This document shows positions 16,744 to 24,751 of a stretch of DNA of 64,000 nt, piece by piece. The notes under the pieces are model-generated. The model was given only the letters and a program-made list of their open reading frames with translations, was not told where the DNA came from and did not search any database. This DNA comes from Bacteroidales bacterium (lineage in GTDB: Bacteria > Bacteroidota > Bacteroidia > Bacteroidales > VadinHA17), in assembly GCA_021371855.1 (NCBI GenBank), contig JAJFVL010000046.1, positions 225,979-289,978 on the forward strand, given 5' to 3'. A program made the translations under genes and the position numbers. Positions within the stretch are counted from its first letter, which is position 1. Every line of letters begins with the position of its first letter.

Positions 16744-17868
16744 ATGAAAGACTTTAGAGCCGGAACTTATGTAAGCCAGGGTTATTATCGAAGTTTCCAG
16801 CCAACGTTAATAAACAGACAATGGCAACTGGATAACATGGAGGTCATTCAGTTACTAAGTAAAGCCGACAGAGACCTTGGGAGATTGGATATGTATTCAA
16901 ACTACATTCCAAATATTGACTTGTTCATCAGTATGCATGTTTTGAAAGAGGCAACACAGAGCAGCAAAATTGAAGGGACACAAACGAACATTGAAGAAGC
17001 ATTACGAGAAAAAGAGGATGTCCCTCTTGATAAAAGGGATGATTGGGAAGAGATTCAGAATTACATGCACGCCATGGAAGCAGCTATTAAGGAATTAGAT
17101 TACCTTCCCTTCTCTGCCAGACTTATCAGGGACACACATAAATCATTATTGCATGGAGTAAGGGGAGACAAAAGACACCCTGGTGAGTTCAGGCATAGTC
17201 AAAACTGGATTGGAGGGGCTACAATTAATGATGCTACTTTCATCCCGCCAGTACATACATCTATCACTGAACTGGTTGGTGACCTGGAAAACTTTGTTCA
17301 TAATAAGGATATTTTCTTTCCTGAACTCTTAAAAATAGCTCTTATCCATTATCAGTTCGAAACAATACACCCTTTCCTGGATGGAAACGGACGCGTAGGG
17401 AGGTTAATGATAACCCTGTATTTAGTAAATAAGGGCATTTTGAAAAAACCTATACTGTACCTTTCGGATTTTTTAGAGACACACCGGCGTCACTATTATG
17501 AAAACCTAATGCTCGTAAGAGAAAAAAATGATATCTCCCAATGGTTTAAATTTTTTCTGGTGGGAATTATTGAAACAGCAAATAAATGTATTACCACATT
17601 TGATAGTATTTTACAGTTGCAGAAAGAGGTAGATCTTGATATACAGAAACTTGGAAGCAGAGCTGCTAATGCACAAAAAATCGTTAATTATCTGTACCAA
17701 AGACCATTAATTAACGCAGAAAAAGTTGTTGAAATAACAGGCATCTCATATCCTTCTGCATATAAAATAATAGATGATCTTGAGAAATCCGGGATTTTAA
17801 GAGAAATAACCGGGGGGCGACGTAAACGTAAATACTTATTTAAGAAGTATACAGATCTTTTTAAATAA
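16744..17868 (+). CDS. Fic-family protein (AMPylase type) with C-terminal winged helix
   Basis: The 374-residue product contains the catalytic Fic motif HPFLDGNGRVGR starting at residue 209, with the invariant His and the phosphate-binding GNGR. Members of this class transfer AMP from ATP to hydroxyl side chains of target proteins. Residues 1-90 form the Fic_N region and contain SSKIEG (S73 to E77), the class II inhibitory helix whose Glu blocks ATP, so activity is expected to be autoinhibited. After residue 300 a winged-helix-like DNA-binding segment (AEKVVEITGISYPSAYKIIDDLEKSG) follows. The gene stands alone, with a palindrome directly before it that may serve autoregulation. No antitoxin-like small gene is adjacent. 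Confidence 0.88.
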   Translation: MKDFRAGTYVSQGYYRSFQPTLINRQWQLDNMEVIQLLSKADRDLGRLDMYSNYIPNIDLFISMHVLKEATQSSKIEGTQTNIEEALREKEDVPLDKRDDWEEIQNYMHAMEAAIKELDYLPFSARLIRDTHKSLLHGVRGDKRHPGEFRHSQNWIGGATINDATFIPPVHTSITELVGDLENFVHNKDIFFPELLKIALIHYQFETIHPFLDGNGRVGRLMITLYLVNKGILKKPILYLSDFLETHRRHYYENLMLVREKNDISQWFKFFLVGIIETANKCITTFDSILQLQKEVDLDIQKLGSRAANAQKIVNYLYQRPLINAEKVVEITGISYPSAYKIIDDLEKSGILREITGGRRKRKYLFKKYTDLFK

Positions 17869-17970
17869 AAAGAAAAACCACCTGTCTTCTTCCATTGTGC
17901 ATTATTCTTATCTGTTGTGAAATTGTTGTGAAATCGGGATCCCATCAAGCTGAGGCAGGCCTGTAAACAA

Positions 17971-18005
17971 AAAATCCCCTTCGCTTTGCTCAGAGAGGGG
18001 ATTTT
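17971..18005 (-). terminator. Terminator of tRNA-Cys
   Basis: AAAATCCCC (17971-17979) pairs with GGGGATTTT (17997-18005). On the minus strand the stem is followed by a T-rich run (GGGGATTTTTTGTTT), 6 bases past the tRNA 3' end. Confidence 0.75.
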
Positions 18006-18010
18006 GATTG

Positions 18011-18081
18011 AGGTCGGTGGCGGATTCGAACCGCCGTAAACGGTTTTGCAGACCGCTACCTAGCCACTCGGTTAACCGACC
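18011..18081 (-). tRNA. tRNA-Cys (GCA)
   Basis: A 71-nt cloverleaf on the minus strand: acceptor GGTCGGT/ACCGACC with discriminator U, anticodon stem GCGGT/ACCGT around loop CTGCAAA (anticodon GCA), T arm GGCGG TTCGAAT CCGCC. CCA is not encoded. It is followed upstream (higher coordinates) by two degenerate copies. Confidence 0.92.
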
Positions 18082-18184
18082 AAATATTTTAATTTAAAGA
18101 ACTCCAATAACTTTTTTTATACATCTTAGTAGCGGATTGTTCGTCACGCTAAGCATAACTCATATGCTCCTCTACTACACACAG

Positions 18185-18263
18185 CCGATTCGAACCAACG
18201 TAAACGGTTTTGTCCCGATGCATCGGGACTACCTAGTTCCGACTTGTCGGAATTAACCGACCA
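18185..18263 (-). pseudogene. tRNA-Cys-derived copy with hairpins replacing anticodon and D-arm parts (copy 1)
   Basis: Blocks identical or nearly so to tRNA-Cys (plus-strand GATTCGAACC, CGTAAACGGTTTTG, CTACCTAG, TTAACCGACCA) are in the same order and strand. The 7 bases between GGTTTTG and CTACCTAG, containing the anticodon, are replaced by the perfect palindrome TCCCGATGCATCGGGA. The 8 bases between CTACCTAG and TTAACCG are replaced by TTCCGACTTGTCGGAA, a 7-bp stem. The T-arm no longer pairs and the acceptor 3' half is lost. It cannot be a working tRNA. Even the flanking ATTTAAAGAAC is shared with the real gene, showing duplication. Confidence 0.8.
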
Positions 18264-18340
18264 TTATTTTATTTAAAGAACCTTCTTAAACTTCAAAAAC
18301 ATACTCATTATTCTATCGGCTTCCTCCTGCTTATTTTTCC

Positions 18341-18411
18341 AACCGCCGTAACCGGTTTTGTCCCGATGTATCGGGACTACCTAGTCCCGACTTGTCGGGA
18401 TTAACCGATCA
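18341..18411 (-). pseudogene. tRNA-Cys-derived copy with hairpins (copy 2)
   Basis: The same architecture as the copy at 18185-18263: AACCGCCGTAACCGGTTTTG, then TCCCGATGTATCGGGA (18361-18376), CTACCTAG (18377-18384), TCCCGACTTGTCGGGA (18385-18400), TTAACCGATCA. The 3' acceptor and T-arm are missing. Both replaced segments are the same as in copy 1, so the two copies descend from one modified ancestor. Confidence 0.78.
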
Positions 18412-18453
18412 TTGTTTTGGAATGCAAAAATAATAAAATTTTTTATAAACAAG

Positions 18454-18804
18454 CTATCGACTTAAAACAACACTTACCGAACCTATCTTTCCACCCATCG
18501 GCGGATTCATCTTCGAAACTTTTACCGTAGCCTTTTTTATCCCTTGCATCTCTTCATATAAAGCATCAAGTATGCGCCCTGCAATGTGTTCAAGAAGATG
18601 CGAATTTTTTTCCATCTGTTGCTTCACTATTTCATAAGCCCTCTGGTAATTTACTGCATCTTTTAAATTATCACTTTCCATCGCCTTTTCCATATCAGTC
18701 TCAAGTGTCAGGTTCACTAAGAACTTGTTACCTACGATCCGCTCTTCCTTATAATGCCCGTGAAAAGCATAAAACTCCATATTCTCTATCAGTATCAGAC
18801 CCAT
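18454..18804 (-). CDS. folB: Dihydroneopterin aldolase
   Basis: Folate biosynthesis enzyme converting dihydroneopterin to 6-hydroxymethyl-dihydropterin and glycolaldehyde in the cytosol. The 116-residue product has the family N terminus ILIENMEFYAFHGHYKEER (with the catalytic Glu and the FHGxxxEE pattern) and the C-terminal VKVSKMNPPMGG segment containing the catalytic Lys. Length is normal. It is divergent from glnS, with a 230-bp AT-rich spacer, so it probably has its own promoter. Confidence 0.93.
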   Translation of the reverse strand: MGLILIENMEFYAFHGHYKEERIVGNKFLVNLTLETDMEKAMESDNLKDAVNYQRAYEIVKQQMEKNSHLLEHIAGRILDALYEEMQGIKKATVKVSKMNPPMGGKIGSVSVVLSR

Positions 18805-19006
18805 ATTAACTCTTATTTTAACACTTTCATAATATGATTAACAATCTTTTTATTGCAAAAAACAGCAATAATTTCCACTGTTAAATGATGATAAAAGTAA
18901 CCAATATTATGATAAACAAAGTAATCAGTGACTAAAAGAGGTATATAGAATTCAATGTTTTTAAAAAATAACAAACGGGAAAAGATAATGAGTATCAAAT
19001 TCATTC

Positions 19007-19014
19007 TATTTTTG
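19007..19014 (+). promoter_or_regulatory. -7 box of glnS (TATTTTTG)
   Basis: TATTTTTG fits TAnnTTTG, 20 bases before the glnS ATG. I see no clear TTTG at the -33 position, so this rests on the -7 element alone. Confidence 0.4.
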
Positions 19015-19034
19015 TAATCCTAAATATTTCAGGT

Positions 19035-20738
19035 ATGAGTGAAGAGAATTTAAAGGAAAAAGAAGAAATAAAACCCTCAATCAGTTTTATTGAACAGTTT
19101 ATTGCTGACGATTTAAAAGAGGGAAAAAATAGCGGAAGAATTCATACCAGGTTCCCTCCTGAACCAAACGGATACCTGCATATAGGTCATGCAAAAGCCA
19201 TCTGCCTCAGCTTCGGGATGGCACAGAAATATGGTGGAAAATGTAATCTCCGCTTCGACGATACTAATCCTGTAAAAGAGGATGTCGAATATATTGATTC
19301 AATAAAAGAAGATATCCACTGGCTGGGATTTGACTGGGAAAACAGGGAATTTTATGCATCGGACTATTTTGGAAAACTCTACGATTTTGCAACGGATCTT
19401 ATAAAAAGAGGACTTGCTTATGTTGATGACCAGACTGCCGAAATAATCTCAGCACAGAAGGGAACGCCTACACAACCCGGAACTGAAAGCCCTTTCCGTG
19501 AACGGACAGTCAGCGAAAACCTTGACCTTTTCGTCAGGATGAACAATGGCGAGTTCGAAGAAGGCAGCCATGTACTCAGGGCAAAAATCGACATGACGAG
19601 TCCCAACATGCACATGCGCGATCCGATAATTTACAGAATAATAAAGACATCTCACCATCGTACCGGTAATAAATGGATGGTGTACCCCATGTACGATTTC
19701 GCACACGGCCAGAGTGACTATTTTGAAGGGATAACCCATTCTCTCTGCACACTCGAATTTGAAGTACACAGACCACTTTACAACTGGCTCATCGATCAGC
19801 TGAAAACAGGTGATTACAGACCCCGGCAAATTGAGTTCAACCGTCTTAACCTTACTTATACCGTGATGAGCAAGAGAAAACTACTCCAGCTTGTACAGGA
19901 AGGTAGTGTAAGCGGATGGGACGACCCCAGGATGCCTACTCTCTGTGGTCTGCGCAGGAGAGGATATACTCCTGAATCGATAAAAAAATTCATTGACCTT
20001 ATCGGATATACAAAAGTAGAGGCTATAAATGATGTCTCTCTTCTCGAACATGCAGTGCGTGAAGATCTTAACCTCAGAACTCCCAGGGTTTTTGCGGTGC
20101 TTAATCCGCTGAAAGTAATTATTACCAATTATCCTGAAGGAAAAGTTGAAGAAGTTGAGCTTATCAATAATCCTGAAGATGAAACTAAGGGGACAAGAAA
20201 TATACCTTTCAGCAGGGAGATATTCATTGAACAGGATGATTTCATGGAGAATCCTCCAAAGAAATTTTTCCGGCTGGCACCAGGGAATGAGGTTCGCCTC
20301 AAAGGTGCATACATCATTAAATGCGATGGATTTAAAAAGAATGAAAAGACAGGTTCAATAGAAGAGGTTTATTGTACTTACGAACCTGACACACGAAGCG
20401 GAGAACCTGGTTCCGAGAAAAAGGTAAAGGGAACTCTTCACTGGGTGTCGGCAAAACACGCTATTAATGCTGAAGTCAGATTATACGACAGATTATTCAA
20501 TCATGAAGATCCTGCAGGACAAAAAGATGATGATTACAGGAATTTTCTGAATCCCGGTTCGCTGAAAGTACTCAGGGGGTGTAAGATTGAACCGTCGCTG
20601 GGATCGGCAAAACCACTTGATAAATTTCAATTCCAGAGACTCGGATATTTCTGTGTTGATTACGAGTCAACCAGAGAGAATCCTGTTTTTAACCGTACTG
20701 TACAACTAAAAGATACCTGGTCGAAGATAAATAAATAA
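19035..20738 (+). CDS. glnS: Glutaminyl-tRNA synthetase
   Basis: Class I aminoacyl-tRNA synthetase charging tRNA-Gln directly with glutamine. The 567-residue product carries PPEPNGYLHIGHAKA with HIGH at 49-52 and the KMSKS-type loop VMSKRK near residue 277. The C-terminal beta-barrel anticodon-binding domains start after about residue 345. It ends with the typical NRTVQLKDTWSK stretch. Presence of GlnRS, rather than only the GatCAB transamidation route, fits Bacteroidota. A tRNA-Gln gene lies 188 bp downstream on the same strand. Confidence 0.96.
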   Translation: MSEENLKEKEEIKPSISFIEQFIADDLKEGKNSGRIHTRFPPEPNGYLHIGHAKAICLSFGMAQKYGGKCNLRFDDTNPVKEDVEYIDSIKEDIHWLGFDWENREFYASDYFGKLYDFATDLIKRGLAYVDDQTAEIISAQKGTPTQPGTESPFRERTVSENLDLFVRMNNGEFEEGSHVLRAKIDMTSPNMHMRDPIIYRIIKTSHHRTGNKWMVYPMYDFAHGQSDYFEGITHSLCTLEFEVHRPLYNWLIDQLKTGDYRPRQIEFNRLNLTYTVMSKRKLLQLVQEGSVSGWDDPRMPTLCGLRRRGYTPESIKKFIDLIGYTKVEAINDVSLLEHAVREDLNLRTPRVFAVLNPLKVIITNYPEGKVEEVELINNPEDETKGTRNIPFSREIFIEQDDFMENPPKKFFRLAPGNEVRLKGAYIIKCDGFKKNEKTGSIEEVYCTYEPDTRSGEPGSEKKVKGTLHWVSAKHAINAEVRLYDRLFNHEDPAGQKDDDYRNFLNPGSLKVLRGCKIEPSLGSAKPLDKFQFQRLGYFCVDYESTRENPVFNRTVQLKDTWSKINK

Positions 20739-20740
20739 AG

Positions 20741-20802
20741 GCGCAATGGCTCAACGGCTCAACGGCGAAAAGGCACAACGGGGTAACGGTGCAGCGGGGT
20801 AA
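20741..20802 (+). repeat. Degenerate short tandem repeat after glnS
   Basis: Roughly 9-10-base units of the form GGCGCAATGG, GGCTCAACGG, GGCACAACGG, GGGTAACGG follow the glnS stop. A related array in the opposite orientation lies near 61186-61215. No coding or RNA role is evident. Confidence 0.65.
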
Positions 20803-20906
20803 AAGAGGGAAGCTGAATTCCCTACCCGGGAAACTGTAGCATTAAACATTAAAATAGTACATTGCTCAGATTTTTCTACTGAAATATAATTCATAAAAAA
20901 AATTTA

Positions 20907-20914
20907 TATATTTG
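20907..20914 (+). promoter_or_regulatory. -7 box of tRNA-Gln (TATATTTG)
   Basis: TATATTTG fits TAnnTTTG and ends 12 bases before the tRNA 5' end, the right place for a tRNA promoter. Confidence 0.55.
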
Positions 20915-20926
20915 CAGTCTCAAAAT

Positions 20927-20999
20927 TGTCCTGTAGTGTAATTGGCAACACGTCTGATTCTGGATCAGAAGAGTTCAGGTTCGAGCCCTGACAGGACAA
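20927..20999 (+). tRNA. tRNA-Gln (CTG)
   Basis: A 73-nt cloverleaf: acceptor TGTCCTG/CAGGACA with discriminator A, D arm GTGT/ACAC, anticodon stem TCTGA/TCAGA around TTCTGGA (anticodon CTG), T arm TCAGG TTCGAGC CCTGA. CCA is not encoded. Its 3' end is the attachment site of the integrated element that follows; the gene itself is kept intact. Confidence 0.93.
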
Positions 21000-21001
21000 C
21001 A
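20984..21001 (+). other. attL-like site (3' end of tRNA-Gln)
   Basis: 18-bp AGCCCTGACAGGACAACA covering the 3' T-arm strand and acceptor end; exact copy at 27234-27251, shortened copy at 27126-27140. Confidence 0.8.
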
Positions 21002-21016
21002 TTTTAAATTTGCACT

Positions 21017-21050
21017 CCTCTGTATTTCAGTCTTTTACAGAGGTTTTTTA
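21017..21050 (+). terminator. Terminator of tRNA-Gln
   Basis: CCTCTGTA (21017-21024) pairs with TACAGAGG (21036-21043), followed by TTTTTTA. Confidence 0.8.
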
Positions 21051-21133
21051 TTTTAAGGGGATAGTTTCGGGGACGGTATTATGTTTAGTACATCAAAATA
21101 TATAGCCCAATTGGGCCCACAATTAAAATTTAT

Positions 21134-21166
21134 TAAACCCTCTAATTCAAGCAATTGGGGGTTTTT
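21134..21166. terminator. Hairpin between tRNA-Gln and the AbiTii gene
   Basis: TAAACCC (21134-21140) and GGGGGTTTTT (21157-21166) flank a 16-base loop; T-rich on the plus side, A-rich on the other, so it could end transcription from either strand. A separate 12-bp palindrome GCCCAATTGGGC lies at 21105-21116. Confidence 0.5.
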
Positions 21167-21271
21167 GATTTTCTGGAGGACAATACAAGGGACGTCTTAC
21201 TCTGTTGAAATAAACAGTTTTTAAAAACATTATAAACTTATTTACTTTATTCTTTTATAAACTTAGTGATA

Positions 21272-22198
21272 TTACATCCCATAATATTGTTTTAAAAGTT
21301 CAGCTAATAATGTACCTGCTGCACCAATACTAACTTGCCAAGTCCCATTTAATGCCTTAGTGGTCATTTTTTGAATCCAATCATTTACCTTTGTTCCAAA
21401 TAATTTTCTTTCATAGTTTGGTTCTTCTTCTATTGATACTCTTAATTCTTCAATCTCTTCCTCGGAAACATAGTTGTCTCTAAGAGCTTTACTTAACTCT
21501 TCAAATTTCGATTTCCCAATTTTAAAATTATTTTTTATTGCATTTTCATTACCTGTATTAATAACATTACCTTCACTATTGTTTATAATTATCTGTTTCA
21601 TGGTATTATTGATTATTAAATTTGCCTTTGTTTTCTTTTTAATTAATTCTTGAAGTTCAATTTCAACACCAAATTCTTCTTCTAATTTCAACAATAAGTC
21701 CAAGGCTTTATTCCGTACTTCAACAATGATTTGATGAACCACACCAAGACTTACTTCTTTTCGAGCAGAATAAACAGACACATAAGGATTCCCCATATTT
21801 TGGTAATTCTCAGTAAGGTACCCTAGGATTTCAGATTGTATAGCAAATGCCAATTTATTTTTATTTTCTCTGAGATATCTTTCTAAAACAGTTATACTTT
21901 GATAAAATTTTATTTCTTCAACAAGCTTCTTTACAAAATCTGGTAAGTCATTAGTTGCTAATACTTGATTTTCCAAGAGCACGTTTCCATTCATCATGTT
22001 GCCCACCAAAACGCAACTAGTTATTCGGCAATTTGGAATATCATCATTGGATTCATAACCAGACAACTCTTTGTCAACCCAATTAAATAAAGATTTACTT
22101 TTCAATCTTGATGCCAAAACTTTTATTTTGAGCAAAGAATCAGTTATTGAATTGTTACTGTCAATAAGTTGATTGATTATTTCAGTTAGTATATTCAT
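21272..22198 (-). CDS. AbiTii-family protein (putative abortive-infection factor)
   Basis: The 308-residue product begins with a helical region (SITDSLLKIKVLASRLKSKSLFNWVDKELSGY, residues 17-48) typical of the AbiTii N-terminal domain, named from an abortive-infection locus. This region continues to about residue 180 and contains EVRNKALDLLLKLEEEFG. A middle part (about 195-230) is N-rich with NNSEGNVINTGNENA, and the C terminus has KVNDWIQKMTTKALNGTWQVSIGAAGTLLAELLKQYYG, a pattern seen in many AbiTii proteins. The mechanism is not established. It is the outermost cargo gene of the element, 160 bp downstream of the deoxyribosyltransferase-like gene on the same strand, possibly cotranscribed. 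Confidence 0.7.
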   Translation of the reverse strand: MNILTEIINQLIDSNNSITDSLLKIKVLASRLKSKSLFNWVDKELSGYESNDDIPNCRITSCVLVGNMMNGNVLLENQVLATNDLPDFVKKLVEEIKFYQSITVLERYLRENKNKLAFAIQSEILGYLTENYQNMGNPYVSVYSARKEVSLGVVHQIIVEVRNKALDLLLKLEEEFGVEIELQELIKKKTKANLIINNTMKQIIINNSEGNVINTGNENAIKNNFKIGKSKFEELSKALRDNYVSEEEIEELRVSIEEEPNYERKLFGTKVNDWIQKMTTKALNGTWQVSIGAAGTLLAELLKQYYGM

Positions 22199-22358
22199 TG
22201 CGTTTATTTTCTTCTTTCATTACACTAATGTTGTGTATGGTTCTTTGTCAATTTCGAAGCGATTTCTTATCAGCGTACAAATAAGTTAAAGCGGGCTACA
22301 ATCTTTTTATAACCTTTAATTCCAACAATTTTTTCAAATGAGCTGTTGGCCAACGTAA

Positions 22359-23225
22359 TTATTTCATTCCTATTTTCTCCCTATCAATAAACTTGCAAAG
22401 AATATTTTTTAATTCATTATTAGATATTTCTATTCCGTTCAATTGAAGTTCATACTTCAACTTAGAAAAGACTTCTTCATTAGTAAGCACATCCGTAGAA
22501 CTGTTTTTATTTAAATACCTCATAATTATACTTGATATAATATTCTTTTTATATGTATCAGTAAATGCTTCTGAGAAAATCTTATTTTGGTACCTACTTT
22601 CAGAATTGTTTCGTTGCTCAACTCTCATTATATGAATTTCCTGCCTCAATGCATCAAGTTGATCAAGAATGTATTTCCCCTCAGGTATCTCAGTTTGTTT
22701 AATTGAGGCTGGTTTGATTGTTTTTCCAAAACTCTTTAAGAAAGGAGAATAATTACTTTCAGTCTGAGACTTCTTATATGTTGCATTTATCTTTTTTGTT
22801 ACTTCATCTTGAAATTTTACAATTTGAGGAAAATTTAAAGTTGATGGATATGAAATATGCTCAATTCCACCAGTATCAAAAGAGTATTCAGTTCTTTCAT
22901 CTTTAATAATTATTATTGGTTTGTCAAATGCAAGTCTCAATCCCAACTCAAACATCACATTTGGATTTTTTGAACTTACATCACATACAACAATCTCGTT
23001 ATTATAAACATTAGTCACTATTCTATCATGAATTAAACCTATGGCTTCATCATCACTGACTAATTTGGGTTCAAATTCCGTTCTTCTAATTGCCTCATTC
23101 ATAATATCTAAAACATCTTTCCAATGTTCAGACGGATATTCTGGATGAGGAGCGATTGGCATTATTATTCCACATGTTTTTTTCCTGTTAACATCTTCCT
23201 TTTTATTATCCTGATTTGTTGCCAT
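22359..23225 (-). CDS. Nucleoside 2-deoxyribosyltransferase-like / TIR-like domain protein (putative defence effector)
   Basis: Residues 15-155 show a Rossmann-like fold signature: CGIIMPI, then VVCDVSSKNPNVMFELGLRLAFDKPIIII near 78-106, and GGIEHISYP. The D(V/I)S..NPNV..ELG..lA pattern is shared by the nucleoside 2-deoxyribosyltransferase superfamily and by TIR-like proteins common in bacterial defence islands, with the conserved Glu as likely catalytic or substrate-binding residue. The remaining 130 residues include a short coiled coil (ILDQLDALRQEIHIMRVEQ) and an unrecognised small C-terminal domain. No transmembrane segment. It is separated from the Rep module by a terminator at 23475-23510, so cargo is transcribed independently. 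Substrate (nucleoside, NAD) is unknown. Confidence 0.55.
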   Translation of the reverse strand: MATNQDNKKEDVNRKKTCGIIMPIAPHPEYPSEHWKDVLDIMNEAIRRTEFEPKLVSDDEAIGLIHDRIVTNVYNNEIVVCDVSSKNPNVMFELGLRLAFDKPIIIIKDERTEYSFDTGGIEHISYPSTLNFPQIVKFQDEVTKKINATYKKSQTESNYSPFLKSFGKTIKPASIKQTEIPEGKYILDQLDALRQEIHIMRVEQRNNSESRYQNKIFSEAFTDTYKKNIISSIIMRYLNKNSSTDVLTNEEVFSKLKYELQLNGIEISNNELKNILCKFIDREKIGMK

Positions 23226-23563
23226 AGTTCCTAATTTTATACTTCCTTACAAGTTTAGATTATAAATATTGTTCATAAAAACACGCTTACTTACATGGTA
23301 TCATCGATATTAAATATCTTAAGAATCATTATCAAACTTTCAACAAAATCAAATGTACAATTTGATTTAAACAAAGACAACTAAATTTTAATTAATGTAG
23401 GAGTATCCGAGACAATTGATTATTCGCCATAATTTCTACATTTGAGAGATTTTTTAGATTTTATGCCAAATAAAAATTGCGATATCAATACTTACATTGT
23501 TATCGCAATTCATTCAATTAATTATTGAAAAAGAAGGATTTAGTAAGAAAAGACTGGCGGAGT
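23226..23563. other. Spacer between cargo and replication modules
   Basis: AT-rich, no coding signal on either strand; contains the hairpin described at 23475-23510. It probably holds the promoter of the cargo genes, but no consensus box could be picked with confidence. Confidence 0.5.
23475..23510 (-). terminator. Terminator between the Rep module and the cargo genes
   Basis: AATTGCGATA (23475-23484) pairs with TATCGCAATT (23501-23510) over a 16-base loop. On the minus strand the stem is followed by TTTTTATTTGG, so it would stop transcripts coming from the zinc-ribbon and Rep genes. Confidence 0.7.
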
Positions 23564-23761
23564 TTAAACGCTATACGTTTTACAATGTTGGCAATACAAT
23601 AATGTTAATCCCGTTGTAATTAAGTGCTTTAATTCCGTTGCCTCTTTCGGCAATTCGTTAACTGTTACCTTGGTTCTTAAATTTCTACAATATGGACAGA
23701 ATTTAGTTTGTCCTCCGAACAAATCTAACATTTGTCGATTTAATTCTTTTTTGGCTTTCAT
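23564..23761 (-). CDS. Small zinc-ribbon protein
   Basis: A 65-residue product with two CxxC knuckles, CPYC at about 22-25 and CQHC at about 57-60, separated by 31 residues: a minimal zinc ribbon that could bind DNA or another protein. The N terminus (MKAKKELNRQMLDLFGGQ) is basic and helical. It starts 16 bp after the Rep stop on the same strand, so it is likely cotranscribed with Rep. No specific family is recognised. Confidence 0.55.
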   Translation of the reverse strand: MKAKKELNRQMLDLFGGQTKFCPYCRNLRTKVTVNELPKEATELKHLITTGLTLLYCQHCKTYSV

Positions 23762-23777
23762 TTATGTACTCTCCTTT

Positions 23778-24665
23778 TTAGTTAGTATAGATATATTCAT
23801 TTATCCCATCTAAATCAGAATAGATGTTGTCGCTTGGAATGAATTTGAATCCGGCAACCTTATAATTATCTGTTATATGAATTTTGTACTTCCCAGGACT
23901 CTCCGGAATCTGATCGAAATATTTATCTCTTTCGGGTCTTTCAAAATTTATAGTCGTGAATAGCCTTGATACATCTCTTGAACAATGCCACGGCAAATGA
24001 GTAAACTCAATGTTATTTTTGGTTATATACTTGGTTAAATATCCTATAAGAGATTTTCTGTTTTTATCAACTTTCTTAACATCTATGCCATTATATTTGT
24101 CAGTATTGATTCCCTTAAGAACTTCCACGCCTTTAACCTTCTCTGAGGCTAAACAGGAGGCCATAAAACCATTTACTTTCTTTATCGGCATAAAGTCATT
24201 TATCAACAGGTGAAAATGTATAGTGCCGTTACCCTGACGTTCAGCAACCCATAAATAAGACTTTAATCCACAATCTTTCCGGCAACGGGTTAACCATGTG
24301 TTATAAATTTTATATCCGATTTCATCAGATAAACCACAAGGGAAACTGATTGAATAGAAAGCAAGAAATTTTTTACTTTTTTCAAGCCGGCTGAAAGCAT
24401 TGCATTTTTTTCTGACTTTCGATTTATTCAACTTATAACTTCTATTTTTCCCTTCTTTCTTAGCCTCATTGGTTGAAATTGATTTTTCAACTTCTATTTC
24501 TGTTTTTGCTTTTTTAATCTTCTTTCGTTTTACCGCTTCATTCGGATTTCTCTTTTTAGTCAATAATTCTCCATCCACTAATCTGAGTTTTGAAGATCCG
24601 GTAAACATTGAATTCTGTTGCCACTTAGTGTATAAAATACTTGAATATGATATTTGATATGACAT
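23778..24665 (-). CDS. HUH-type rolling-circle replication initiator (Rep)
   Basis: The 295-residue product has the HUH metal-binding motif in GTIHFHLLIND (H150, H152), and a downstream tyrosine motif SLIGYLTKYITKNN (Y209, Y213). This arrangement belongs to rolling-circle Rep/gpII-like initiators of small plasmids, inoviruses and microviruses. Such proteins nick the origin and stay covalently bound through Tyr. Residues 36-90 are highly basic and probably bind DNA. The region just upstream of its start has three iteron-like direct repeats (24713-24740). Together with the integrase this means the element can probably replicate as a circle after excision. It is distinct from MOB relaxases, whose three-His pattern is not seen. 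Confidence 0.78.
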   Translation of the reverse strand: MSYQISYSSILYTKWQQNSMFTGSSKLRLVDGELLTKKRNPNEAVKRKKIKKAKTEIEVEKSISTNEAKKEGKNRSYKLNKSKVRKKCNAFSRLEKSKKFLAFYSISFPCGLSDEIGYKIYNTWLTRCRKDCGLKSYLWVAERQGNGTIHFHLLINDFMPIKKVNGFMASCLASEKVKGVEVLKGINTDKYNGIDVKKVDKNRKSLIGYLTKYITKNNIEFTHLPWHCSRDVSRLFTTINFERPERDKYFDQIPESPGKYKIHITDNYKVAGFKFIPSDNIYSDLDGINEYIYTN

Positions 24666-24712
24666 GTTTTTTCGTTGGTCTGAGTTTGAAATGTTCGTAC
24701 TAGAATAAATCC

Positions 24713-24740
24713 ATTATAGGTATTATAGGTTATTATAGGT
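24713..24740. repeat. Three iteron-like direct repeats upstream of rep (candidate origin)
   Basis: ATTATAGGT occurs at 24713-24721, 24722-24730 and 24732-24740, in the 86-bp gap between the small upstream gene and rep. The location and spacing (9 and 10 bases, about one helical turn) fit Rep binding sites or an operator. Confidence 0.6.
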
Positions 24741-24751
24741 GCAAAAATAAA

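Noticed and set aside
18813..19004. Minus-strand open frame between folB and glnS
   Set aside because: Composition reflects AT-rich spacer DNA; it overlaps the probable promoter zone of glnS and has no motifs.
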